Of a DNA stretch of 55,082 bases, positions 19,395 through 28,335 are shown piece after piece (the stretch's first letter is position 1; every line of letters begins with the position of its first letter). A model generated the notes under the pieces. That model did not search any database, had not been told where the DNA came from, and was given only the letters and a program-made list of their open reading frames with translations. Location: the NCBI GenBank assembly GCA_902606075.1, contig CACLEU010000005.1:1-55082 (forward strand), in the 5' to 3' direction. Source of the stretch: an uncultured Pelagibacteraceae bacterium. GTDB lineage: Bacteria > Pseudomonadota > Alphaproteobacteria > Pelagibacterales > Pelagibacteraceae. The translations under genes and the position numbers were made by a program.

Positions 19395-20386
19395 CAAATA
19401 TTATAGTTAAAGTACTAAAGAGCAGAGGTTTAAGTCCAAAGCACGCCATGATTAGTTCCAAAGCTTTAATCAATGCAGAATTAGTTGGCGCACATTCTCA
19501 TGGGTTATCTAGACTTAAGATGTATTGTGATAGAATTGATAAAAAAGTTATTAATCCTAAACCAAAAATTAGAATAAAAAAAATATCTAGTTCAATTTCA
19601 TATGTGGATGCAAATAATTCCATTGGATTTGTTGCAGCTGATATCGCTATTAAATCATTAATAAAGAATACAAAGAAAACCGGAATTGGAATGGTTGGTG
19701 TAAAAAATTCTGGTCACTATGGTTTATCTAGTTACTTTGTTGAACAAGCCGTTAAAAAAAATTTAATGGTGTGGTGTTTTACTAATGCGCCACCAGCTAT
19801 TGCGCCTTTTGGATCAAAGAAAACTTTATTTGGAACAAATCCGATTTGTTTTGGAACACCATCAGGTGGGAAGGTCCCATTTATATTGGATACATCCGTA
19901 TCAATGATTAATAGAGGTAAAATAAGAGTAGCGGCTAATTTAGGTCACAAAATTCCTTTAGGTGTAGCTTTAGACAAAAATGGAAAGCCAACTACAGATC
20001 CAATTAAAGCTCTTAAAGGAGTGCAGTTACCTATTGCAGGATTTAGAGGCTCAGGTTTAGCTTGGATGGTAGATATATTAAGTGGGGTTATGACAGGTGC
20101 AAATCATGGAGGTAAAGTGAGAGATCCATTTGATGATTTTAAGGGACCACAAAATGTTGGACATTTATTTATGGCTGTAAAACCAAATATTTTTATTGGA
20201 AGCAATTACATTAAAAGAATTAAAGAGAACATTAGAATTATAAAGAAATTACCAAAAATTAAAGGAGTTAAAGAAATAAATTTTCCTGGCGAAGGTACAA
20301 AAAAAAGATATAAAAAAAATATGAAAAAGAATATTCCAATACCAAAAAGTATAATGGAAGATTTAAAAAAACTAAATGCTATCTAA
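19373..20386 (+). CDS. Ldh2/malate-(sulfo)lactate dehydrogenase family oxidoreductase
   Basis: ORF; 'VGAHSHGLSRLKMYCDRI', 'VGVKNSGHYGLSSYFVEQAVKKNLMVWCFTNAPPAIAPFGSKKTLFGTNPICFGTPS', 'IAGFRGSGLAWMVDILSGVMTGANHG'. Confidence 0.85.
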   Translation: MANAKKLTNIIVKVLKSRGLSPKHAMISSKALINAELVGAHSHGLSRLKMYCDRIDKKVINPKPKIRIKKISSSISYVDANNSIGFVAADIAIKSLIKNTKKTGIGMVGVKNSGHYGLSSYFVEQAVKKNLMVWCFTNAPPAIAPFGSKKTLFGTNPICFGTPSGGKVPFILDTSVSMINRGKIRVAANLGHKIPLGVALDKNGKPTTDPIKALKGVQLPIAGFRGSGLAWMVDILSGVMTGANHGGKVRDPFDDFKGPQNVGHLFMAVKPNIFIGSNYIKRIKENIRIIKKLPKIKGVKEINFPGEGTKKRYKKNMKKNIPIPKSIMEDLKKLNAI

Positions 20387-21287
20387 TAAAACAATAATTT
20401 GTCCAAATAATTTACTAGATGCATCTTTAAAAAAGAAAGGTGCCACTGCAGCAATTGTTAATGCTGGAAAACCTCTTCCAATGCAATCTGTAATGGATGC
20501 TGTTAAAGAAGATTTAATCAAACCAATATTTATTGGTGATAAAGATCAGATACAAAAATGTGCTAATGAAATTCAATTTGATATTTCAGGATATGAAGTA
20601 ATTCATGAGCCAGTAGAAAATAATACAGCGGCAGTTGCTGCTAAACTTGCAATGCAGGGCAAAGTTAAGATTATCGTAAAGGGTCATATTCATACGGATA
20701 TATTGATGAAAGAAGTTTTAAAAAGAGAGTACAAACTTCTTGGCAAAACCAGATTAAGTCACGTTTGGCATATGACATTAGAAAAAGATGACAAGCCATT
20801 AATAATCACTGATGGCGCTTTAAATGTTTTACCCAATGTAAAAACAAAAATGCACATATTAAAAAACGTTATAGATTTTTCAAAAAGAATTGGAAACAAC
20901 AGACCAAAGGTTGCTGTATTATCAGCAACAGAAGAAGTTTTAGATAGTATACAAAGTTCAATGGAGGCAAAAGAAATTACTGAACTTTCAAAAAAAGAAG
21001 GTTTAGATGCAGATGTATTTGGTCCTTTGGCTTTTGATAATAGTATTTCAAAAAAATCTGCTGAAATTAAAGGAATTAAAAATGTAGTTGCAGGGGATGC
21101 TGATGTTCTTTTAGTTCCTAGTGTTGAAAGCGGAAATGCTTTAGTAAAAATGATGATTTATTTTATGGGTGCTTGTGCAGCTGGTGTTGTAATAGGAGGA
21201 AAAGTACCAGTGGTTATTACAAGTAGATCAGATGAAGCAACGGCAAGACTAGCTTCTATTGCTGCTGCAGTTGTTGCATTAGATTAA
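20376..21287 (+). CDS. pta: Phosphate acetyl/butyryltransferase family protein (Pta)
   Basis: ORF; PTA_PTB features 'KGHIHTDILMKEVLKREYKLLGKTRLSHVWHM', 'ITDGALNVLPNVKTK', 'VSRSDEAT'-like C-terminus 'VITSRSDEATARLASIAAAVVAL'. Confidence 0.8.
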   Translation: MLSNKTIICPNNLLDASLKKKGATAAIVNAGKPLPMQSVMDAVKEDLIKPIFIGDKDQIQKCANEIQFDISGYEVIHEPVENNTAAVAAKLAMQGKVKIIVKGHIHTDILMKEVLKREYKLLGKTRLSHVWHMTLEKDDKPLIITDGALNVLPNVKTKMHILKNVIDFSKRIGNNRPKVAVLSATEEVLDSIQSSMEAKEITELSKKEGLDADVFGPLAFDNSISKKSAEIKGIKNVVAGDADVLLVPSVESGNALVKMMIYFMGACAAGVVIGGKVPVVITSRSDEATARLASIAAAVVALD

Positions 21288-21310
21288 TAAAACAATATAA
21301 ATTTGTAAAA

Positions 21311-22600
21311 ATGACGATTAAATATTTAAAAAAAGCATCTAAAACCGCATCAACTGATGATACTAAAACAAAAGATATAGTTCAAAATCTTTTAAAAGAA
21401 TTAGAAAAATCAAAAGAAGAAGGTTGTAAAGAATTAACTAAAAAATTTGATAAATATGATGGAGAAATAATTATTTCAAAAGAAAAAATAGAAGAAATAA
21501 ATAAAAATTTAGATCAAAAAACTAAAGATGATATTAAATTTTCACACGACAGAGTTCGTAAGTTTGCAGAAGCACAACTTGCAAACTACGGAAAAGACTT
21601 TGAAGTCGAATTATCAAATGGATTATATGCTGGTCAAAAGTTAGTACCTGTTAACACTGCGGGTTGCTATATTCCAGGTGGAAGATATGCTCACATAGCA
21701 TCAGCAGTAATGAGCGTTACAACTGCAAAAGTTGCTGGTGTTAACAATATTATTGCATGCAGTCCACCTAAAGAGGGAATTGGCGCCCACCCTTCTATAA
21801 TTTATACAGCAAATTTATGTGGTGCTGATGTAATTTTAAATCTTGGCGGTGTTCCAGCTATTGCTGCAATGACATATGGAATGTTTGGAAATGCTCCAGC
21901 TGATATTTTAGTTGGCCCTGGAAATCAATTTGTTGCCGAAGCTAAAAGAATTTTATTTGGAAAAGTTGGAATTGATTTATTTGCTGGTCCAACAGAAATT
22001 GGAATTATTGCAGATGAAACTGCAGATCCAGAGATTGTAGCTGTCGATTTAGTTGGTCAAGCAGAGCATGGGTATAATTCTCCATGTTGGTTATACACAA
22101 CAAGCCAAAAACTTGCAGATGAAGTGATGAAACGAGTTCCAGAGTTAATAGAGAAACTTCCAGAGGTTCCAAGGTTAAGCGCAGAGGCTGCTTGGAGAGA
22201 TTATGGTGAAGTAATTTTATGCGATACGGATGAAGAAATGGTTAAAGTGAGTGATGACTATGCACCTGAACATTTAGAGATACAAACTAAAAATCTTGAA
22301 TGGTTTCATAAGAGATTAAAAAACTACGGTTCGTTATTTATAGGAGAAGAAACAACTGTTGCTTATGGTGATAAATGTTCTGGTACTAATCATATATTAC
22401 CAACTAAGGGTGCTGGCAAATATACTGGTGGGTTGTTCGTTGGTAAATTTATAAAAACATTAAGTTTTCAAAGAATGACAAAAGAATCTACAAAAGAAGT
22501 TGGTTCAGCAGCTGCTAGGATTTCAAGATACGAAGGCATGGAAGCTCATGCAAGAACTGGCGATGTTAGATTACGTAAGTATGGATATTCAAACGAGTAG
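21311..22600 (+). CDS. HisD-superfamily dehydrogenase, probably sulfopropanediol 3-dehydrogenase-like (HpsN)
   Basis: ORF; HisD core 'PVNTAGCYIPGGRYAHIASAVMSVTTAKVAGVNNIIACSPP', 'VGQAEHGYNSP', 'DDYAPEHLEIQTKN'; N-terminus 'MTIKYLKKASKT' is not typical of histidine-biosynthesis HisD; no other his genes nearby. Confidence 0.75.
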   Translation: MTIKYLKKASKTASTDDTKTKDIVQNLLKELEKSKEEGCKELTKKFDKYDGEIIISKEKIEEINKNLDQKTKDDIKFSHDRVRKFAEAQLANYGKDFEVELSNGLYAGQKLVPVNTAGCYIPGGRYAHIASAVMSVTTAKVAGVNNIIACSPPKEGIGAHPSIIYTANLCGADVILNLGGVPAIAAMTYGMFGNAPADILVGPGNQFVAEAKRILFGKVGIDLFAGPTEIGIIADETADPEIVAVDLVGQAEHGYNSPCWLYTTSQKLADEVMKRVPELIEKLPEVPRLSAEAAWRDYGEVILCDTDEEMVKVSDDYAPEHLEIQTKNLEWFHKRLKNYGSLFIGEETTVAYGDKCSGTNHILPTKGAGKYTGGLFVGKFIKTLSFQRMTKESTKEVGSAAARISRYEGMEAHARTGDVRLRKYGYSNE

Positions 22601-22604
22601 AAAT

Positions 22605-23267
22605 TTATTCTCTTTTCAAACTTTCAGATTTTAATTCCTCATCTTTCTTAGGGTATTTTTTTTCATTAATGATATTTGCAAAACTGTGGTTTACATCACG
22701 ATGTCCTGCTTCATCATCACGTATAACTCTCACTACATCTTTTAATGTAGCATGCAAAGGTAGGTTCCAATAATTTATTGCAACTTCTGGAGCTGGCTCA
22801 TCTTTTATTTTGCCAGTCTCTAATTCGTGTAAATATTCCGTGTAACTTCTAACAGCTTCCTCTTCAAAATAACCAACAATTCTATGAGCAGTTCTTTGAG
22901 ATACTAAATAAATGATAGCGTATGTAACAATAAAAATAAATTGAGCCATCAAAATAATAACTCTTTCAATCCATGTTGGTTTTGCAACATGAATAAAAGT
23001 CATTAAATGCATTCTTTCATTTTCTGCTTCATCCAAAAGAATTTTAATCCAACCTCTATCATCTTCCATTTTTCTTAAAGATTTTAAGTGAATTAGCATT
23101 CCTGCTACCATTCCAGGTACTGCAGCAACTGTTTCTAAAACGACAGCTCTATGACCGTATCTTTTCTTAAAAAAAGTATCAGCTAGAAATCTTAAAAACT
23201 TTGTAAAGCCTAAAGCAACTTTATCGCTAAGGTTATTTGGCTCGTAATGTTTTTCTAAATCACTCAT
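22605..23267 (-). CDS. aox: Alternative oxidase (di-iron ubiquinol oxidase)
   Basis: ORF; '[15 protein letters not shown]', '[15 protein letters not shown]', '[22 protein letters not shown]', '[16 protein letters not shown]' give all four di-iron carboxylate/His motifs. Confidence 0.94.
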   Translation of the reverse strand: MSDLEKHYEPNNLSDKVALGFTKFLRFLADTFFKKRYGHRAVVLETVAAVPGMVAGMLIHLKSLRKMEDDRGWIKILLDEAENERMHLMTFIHVAKPTWIERVIILMAQFIFIVTYAIIYLVSQRTAHRIVGYFEEEAVRSYTEYLHELETGKIKDEPAPEVAINYWNLPLHATLKDVVRVIRDDEAGHRDVNHSFANIINEKKYPKKDEELKSESLKRE

Positions 23268-23334
23268 ACATCTTATTTAGTTATTTTTTTTTAAAATCCA
23301 ATGGGTCTAAATTGACGTTAAAAAGTGTTCTATA

Positions 23335-23949
23335 TCAATAGAAATTAAGAATAGTATTTAAAACATAAAAAGACAAAACAGTCATGAAAAGAATTACTAA
23401 TATATTTATATAAAACCAAATTCTTTTATTATTTAAATATTTAGATAAATATTTTGCTAAATAACCAATAGTAAAAAAAAATAAAAAAGAAGATATTGTA
23501 GCACCTAAACCAAAATATATTTTATTCACCAAAGTAAAATTTTTAGAGAAATTTCCTAAAAAAAAAACTGTATCTGAATAAACATGTGGATTTAAATAAG
23601 TAAAGCCTAAGGTCTTTAAGAAAATACTTTTAAAGGTTTCGTCTGTTTTATCAGTAGAAAAATCAACATTTGAAAAACTTAATTTTATTTTAGAATAAAT
23701 AAAATGTAATAAAAATAATAATAATAGAATGTTTAATATAAGTTCAATTGTTTGGTTAAAATAACTTTGAAAATATTCAAATAAGATAATACCTAAAAAA
23801 ATTAAAATATAATCAGAAATTGAGCAAATTAAGCATACTAAAAAAGTATACTGTCTCTTTAAACCCTGCTCTATTACAAATACATTTTGAGCTCCAAGTG
23901 CTAAAATCAAACTTAGACCAGTAAAAAAACCAATTAATAAGTATTCCAT
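23335..23949 (-). CDS. LysE family amino-acid exporter
   Basis: ORF; 'GLSLILALGAQNVFVIEQGLKRQYTFLVCLICSISDYILIFLG', 'TLGFTYLNPHVYSDTVFFLG'. Confidence 0.88.
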   Translation of the reverse strand: MEYLLIGFFTGLSLILALGAQNVFVIEQGLKRQYTFLVCLICSISDYILIFLGIILFEYFQSYFNQTIELILNILLLLFLLHFIYSKIKLSFSNVDFSTDKTDETFKSIFLKTLGFTYLNPHVYSDTVFFLGNFSKNFTLVNKIYFGLGATISSFLFFFTIGYLAKYLSKYLNNKRIWFYINILVILFMTVLSFYVLNTILNFY

Positions 23950-23950
23950 A

Positions 23951-24604
23951 TTAGATTTTTTGATTAATAACTAATGATAATTTTCTAGGAAAACTTCCTT
24001 CATCAAAGTAACCGATACTTAAATTATTAAATCCTTTTAGTAACTCTTTAACTTTTTCATCTGAAAAATAATGAACAATATATCCATTCATTTCGTATAG
24101 GTCTTCTCCTCTATGTATACCTTTTTTATAATCTGCATCTGTATGGTTTCTAACTGTGTAAATATTCATAGCGTCTTTATGTATAACTCTACATATCTCA
24201 TTATTTAAATTTACTAGTTCAGAGTTTGTGAAAGCCATACAATAAAGCATGTGTGAGTAACAACCCGCAAAACTATCATCTTTAAAATTTAATTTTTGTC
24301 TTAAGTCGTGTGTTTGAGTATCAATAAAGTCACTTAACCCTAAAGTGTTTGACTTATTTTTAATTATTTCAACTGCCGTTGGACTGTAATCTAAGGCAGT
24401 TACTTTTATTGAATTTTTAGCAAAAAAGATTGTGTCTCGTCCTAATCCTGCTCCGAGTTCAATGATGTGTTTAACGTTATTTTTCTTAAAATTTTCTAAA
24501 GCTATTTTTGCAGAATGGCTTGGTTCAGAACCAAACATCTCAGGCTTACTTGAGAAATTCTTTTCCCAATGCTGAGATTGCTCGATTAAAATCTTATTGT
24601 CCAA
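23951..24604 (-). CDS. Class I SAM-dependent methyltransferase
   Basis: ORF; 'HIIELGAGLGRDTIFFAKNSIKVTALDYSPTAVEIIK'. Confidence 0.8.
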   Translation of the reverse strand: MDNKILIEQSQHWEKNFSSKPEMFGSEPSHSAKIALENFKKNNVKHIIELGAGLGRDTIFFAKNSIKVTALDYSPTAVEIIKNKSNTLGLSDFIDTQTHDLRQKLNFKDDSFAGCYSHMLYCMAFTNSELVNLNNEICRVIHKDAMNIYTVRNHTDADYKKGIHRGEDLYEMNGYIVHYFSDEKVKELLKGFNNLSIGYFDEGSFPRKLSLVINQKI

Positions 24605-24605
24605 C

Positions 24606-25268
24606 CTACTTCGATGGATCTGGTACTTTTCTTAAATAAGGTTTAACTGCATTCCAACCATCAGGAAACAATTTCTTAGCTTCATCATCCTTAACTGCAG
24701 GAACGATGATAACTTCTTCTCCTTTTTTCCAATCAGCAGGTGTTGCTACTTTATGTTTTGCAGTAAGTTGCATAGAGTCTATTGATCTCAATAACTCCAT
24801 AAAGTTTCTACCTGTTGCCATTGGATAAGTTAAGAACAAACCAACTCTTTTATCTGGTCTGATTATAAAAACTGTTCTAACTGTTTGGTTATCAACCGCA
24901 GTTCTACCCATTGAAGTAGTGCCTGCATCACCTTCTAACATGTTATAAAGTTTTGCAATTTTTAGATCCTCATCTGCGATAATTGGATAATCAGGTTTCA
25001 TTCCTGTAACATCTTTAATATCATCCAACCATTTAACATGATCTGAAACTGGGTCCACACTTAAGCCTATTACTTTAACGTTTCTCTTGTCAAATTCAGG
25101 CTTCATTCTCGCTAAAGATCCTAGTTCAGTTGTGCAAACTGGTGTAAAATCTTTTGGGTGCGAAAATAGAACACCCCAACTATCTCCTAGCCATTCATGA
25201 AATGAAATATCACCAATGGTTGTTTTAGCTGTAAAGTCGGGCGCTAAACTGTTTATTTTTAAAGTCAT
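24606..25268 (-). CDS. 1-Cys peroxiredoxin (Prx6 type)
   Basis: ORF; 'GVLFSHPKDFTPVCTTELGSLARMKPEF', 'VKVIGLSVDPVSDHVKWLDDI', 'YPMATGRNFMELLRSIDSMQLT'. Confidence 0.92.
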   Translation of the reverse strand: MTLKINSLAPDFTAKTTIGDISFHEWLGDSWGVLFSHPKDFTPVCTTELGSLARMKPEFDKRNVKVIGLSVDPVSDHVKWLDDIKDVTGMKPDYPIIADEDLKIAKLYNMLEGDAGTTSMGRTAVDNQTVRTVFIIRPDKRVGLFLTYPMATGRNFMELLRSIDSMQLTAKHKVATPADWKKGEEVIIVPAVKDDEAKKLFPDGWNAVKPYLRKVPDPSK

Positions 25269-25343
25269 TTACCTCTCCTTTTTAAAAACAAATTATATGC
25301 AAGATTGATTTGCTATGCAATTTTTTATAAAGTGATCATTAAT

Positions 25344-26036
25344 ATGATATTTGAACAATTATTTGATACTAAATCTTCAACCTACACGTACATACTCTCA
25401 AGTGGCAAAGGTAGAGAGGCTTTAATTATTGATCCAGTTTTAGAACACACTGAAGAATACTTAAAACTATTAAATAAATTAGAATTAAAATTAGTAAAAG
25501 TAATCGATACTCATATTCATGCAGATCATATCACTGGCTTAAATGAGTTAAGTGAAAGAACAAATTGTACAAAAATTATGGGAGATAATTCAAAGTCTGA
25601 AGTTGTTGATTTAAGAGTTAAAGAAGATGAAAACGTTAAAATTGATAATATTAATTTAAAGGTGATGTACACACCTGGACATACTGATTGTTCGTATAGT
25701 TTTTTAATGAATGATAGAGTTTTTACAGGTGATACTCTTTTAATTAATGGTACTGGAAGGACTGATTTTCAAAATGGAAATGCAAAACAACAGTACGACT
25801 CTATATTTAATAAATTATTGAAATTACCTGAAAATACGATTGTATTTCCTGCGCATGATTATAATGGTAAAAAACATTCTACAATTGGATCAGAGAGAAA
25901 AAATAATCCGAGATTACAAGTTAATTCTGTTGACCAATATGTAGAAATAATGAATAACCTTAATCTTGCTAATCCAAAAATGATGGATGTGGCTGTTCCA
26001 GCTAATTTAAAGGGTTTAACTTTAAATCAAGTTTAA
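25344..26036 (+). CDS. MBL-fold hydrolase, persulfide dioxygenase (ETHE1/Blh)-like
   Basis: ORF (track start 25305; ATG at 25344 preferred, 'MIFEQLFDTKSSTYTYIL'); 'VIDTHIHADHITGLNEL', 'MYTPGHTDCSYSFLMNDRVFTGDTLLINGTGRTDFQNGN'. Confidence 0.85.
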   Translation: MIFEQLFDTKSSTYTYILSSGKGREALIIDPVLEHTEEYLKLLNKLELKLVKVIDTHIHADHITGLNELSERTNCTKIMGDNSKSEVVDLRVKEDENVKIDNINLKVMYTPGHTDCSYSFLMNDRVFTGDTLLINGTGRTDFQNGNAKQQYDSIFNKLLKLPENTIVFPAHDYNGKKHSTIGSERKNNPRLQVNSVDQYVEIMNNLNLANPKMMDVAVPANLKGLTLNQV

Positions 26037-26058
26037 AGCATAAAAAATTGTAATTAAC

Positions 26059-26640
26059 ATGAATGAATTTTTAAATTCTATTATCAAAAGAGATCCAGCT
26101 GCCAAATCAAAGCTAAGTGTAATATTAACTTATCCTGGAGCAAAAGCTGTTTTCTTTCATCGAATTGCAAACTTTTTTGCGATTGCAAAATTTAATTTGA
26201 TTGCAAGAATTATTTCTCAGTTTTCTAGATTTTTAACTGGAATAGAAATTCATCCTAATGCAAAGATTGGTAAAAACTTATTTATAGATCACGGTATGGG
26301 GGTAGTTATCGGAGAAACTTCAGATATAGGTGATAACGTAACTATTTATCATATGGTGACTTTAGGAGGAATTTCTCCAAGTATAAATTCGGATGATCAA
26401 AGAAATACAAAAAGACATCCAACATTAATGGAGAATGTAGTGGTTGGGTCTGGTGCACAAATATTAGGACCTGTTGTTGTAGGAAAAAATGCGAAAATTG
26501 GTGCTAATGCTGTAGTAACAAAAAATGTTGATGAAAATTCAGTAATGGTTGGAATACCCGCAAAGAATGTTGGTGAAGTTACAACTGAAGATCAAAACTT
26601 TAAACCATACGGTATTACTCAAGATAGTGATAAAAATTAA
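26059..26640 (+). CDS. cysE: Serine O-acetyltransferase
   Basis: ORF; hexapeptide-repeat enzyme, 'FHRIANFF', '[43 protein letters not shown]'. Confidence 0.92.
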   Translation: MNEFLNSIIKRDPAAKSKLSVILTYPGAKAVFFHRIANFFAIAKFNLIARIISQFSRFLTGIEIHPNAKIGKNLFIDHGMGVVIGETSDIGDNVTIYHMVTLGGISPSINSDDQRNTKRHPTLMENVVVGSGAQILGPVVVGKNAKIGANAVVTKNVDENSVMVGIPAKNVGEVTTEDQNFKPYGITQDSDKN

Positions 26641-27642
26641 ATGAATAAACCACAAAACAATTTTATAGAAGGAATTGGAAATACTCCTCTAGTAAAACTA
26701 AGAGCTGCATCTGAAATAACTGGATGTAATATTTATGGAAAAGCAGAATATTTAAATCCTGGTGGGTCTGTTAAAGATAGAGCTGCACTTGCATTAATTA
26801 GAGATGCAGAAGAAAAAAAACTAATTTCAAAAGGTGGTACAATAGTTGAGGGAACAGCCGGCAATACAGGAATTGGCTTATGTTTAATTGGAAATTCTGT
26901 AGGATATAAAACAATCATTGTTATGAACGAAGATCAAACTCAAGAGAAAAAAGATATGCTGAGAAATATGGGTGCTGACTTAAGGTTAGTACCACCTAAA
27001 CCATATAAAGATGATGGTAATTTTGTAAAAGTAGCAGCAAAATTAGCGGATGACTTAAAAAGTTCTAATAATCATGGTGTAGTTTGGGCTAATCAATTTG
27101 ACAATACTTCAAATTCCAAAGGTCATTATGAAACAACTGGACCAGAGATCTGGATGCAAACAGATGGTAAGGTGGATGGATTTGTTTGTTCCTCTGGAAC
27201 CGGAGGTACAATTGGGGGAGTAAGTAGTTTTCTAAAAGAAAAAAATAAAGATATAAAAATATTTTTAGCTGATCCTGATGGTTCTTCCCTTTTTGATCAT
27301 ATTGAAAATGGTGAATTAAAATCTTCAGGAAGTTCAATTACTGAAGGAATAGGATCAAGTAGAGTGACTGCTAATTTTGCAAAAGCTAAAATTGATGGTG
27401 CTTTTAAAGTAACTGATAAAGAAGCTCTACCAGTTCTATATGACTTAATTCAAAATGAAGGTTTGAGTTTAGGAACCAGTTGTGCAATCAACGTTACTGG
27501 AGCTATTAAATTAGGTAAAAAATTAGGACCAGGAAAAACAATTGTCACAATACTTTGTGATCGATCTGATAAATACAACTCTAAGCTGTTTAATAAAAAG
27601 TTTTTACAGGAAAAAGGTCTTCCTGTTCCTAGTTGGATCTAA
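26641..27642 (+). CDS. cysK: Cysteine synthase A
   Basis: ORF; 'IEGIGNTPLVKL', 'NPGGSVKDRAAL', 'EGTAGNTGIGL', 'SSGTGGTIGGVSSFLKEKN'; abuts cysE. Confidence 0.9.
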   Translation: MNKPQNNFIEGIGNTPLVKLRAASEITGCNIYGKAEYLNPGGSVKDRAALALIRDAEEKKLISKGGTIVEGTAGNTGIGLCLIGNSVGYKTIIVMNEDQTQEKKDMLRNMGADLRLVPPKPYKDDGNFVKVAAKLADDLKSSNNHGVVWANQFDNTSNSKGHYETTGPEIWMQTDGKVDGFVCSSGTGGTIGGVSSFLKEKNKDIKIFLADPDGSSLFDHIENGELKSSGSSITEGIGSSRVTANFAKAKIDGAFKVTDKEALPVLYDLIQNEGLSLGTSCAINVTGAIKLGKKLGPGKTIVTILCDRSDKYNSKLFNKKFLQEKGLPVPSWI

Positions 27643-27722
27643 AAAACGCATTCCTCATTTGTAATAAAACCTTTACCTTAATAAATTATATTAACTAAAA
27701 TTAAATAAACGAAAGGATAATT

Positions 27723-28004
27723 ATGAAAAACTATTTAGCAACACACATATTTAAATCTGAAGAGATGAAAAAAAAGTTCATGGATTTTGTTACTTCAACT
27801 TCACACGAAGATCTTAAAAAAGGTGTGACAGGTGAAAAAGCAAGATGCTTAGTTACTATGGTCGGAGCAGGAGATTCTATGAAAGTATTTTGTAGATGGG
27901 AAGCTGAAAACAAAGAAGCAATTATAGAACAACTTGGCGATATGAACAGTATGTTTGAGACTGATCCAGAGGAGTGTGGAAACATTATGGATTTTAGAAA
28001 TTAA
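27723..28004 (+). CDS. Small conserved hypothetical protein
   Basis: 93-aa ORF with preceding SD (AAAGGA); first of three small co-directional genes. Confidence 0.6.
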   Translation: MKNYLATHIFKSEEMKKKFMDFVTSTSHEDLKKGVTGEKARCLVTMVGAGDSMKVFCRWEAENKEAIIEQLGDMNSMFETDPEECGNIMDFRN

Positions 28005-28019
28005 TAATAAATAACTAAG

Positions 28020-28307
28020 ATGCCTGGTTACGTAATCGCTCAAATTAATATGACCAACAAAGAAGGTTTTAAAGTTTACGCTGAGCAAGTTCCTGAAACT
28101 ATAAAACAATTCGGTGGTAAGTATGTTGTAAGAGCTGGTGAATATACATCTATGGAAGGTAAATGGGATTATACTAGAAATGTAATTATTGAATTTCCCA
28201 CTTACGAAAAAGCATTAGAGTGGTATAACTCAGATTTATACAAACCAGTCAAAGAACTTCGCCAAAAAAATTCTGAAGGTAATTTAATTATAATTAAAGG
28301 AGTGTAA
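28020..28307 (+). CDS. DUF1330 domain protein
   Basis: ORF; 'GYVIAQINMTNKEGFKVYAEQVPETIKQFGGKYVVRAGEYTSMEGKWDYTRNVIIEFPTYEKALEWYNSDLYKPVKELR'. Confidence 0.88.
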   Translation: MPGYVIAQINMTNKEGFKVYAEQVPETIKQFGGKYVVRAGEYTSMEGKWDYTRNVIIEFPTYEKALEWYNSDLYKPVKELRQKNSEGNLIIIKGV

Positions 28308-28335
28308 TTAAACTAATAAACAAAAGGAGAAACAA

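Noticed and set aside
21311-22600. Straight annotation as histidine-biosynthesis hisD
   Set aside because: No his neighbours, and the context is dehydrogenases plus sulfonate transport; kept as HisD superfamily with HpsN-like suggestion
23268-23334. FNR/NO-regulator site upstream of the alternative oxidase
   Set aside because: TTGAC...ATCAA half-sites are far too widely spaced to be an FNR-type box
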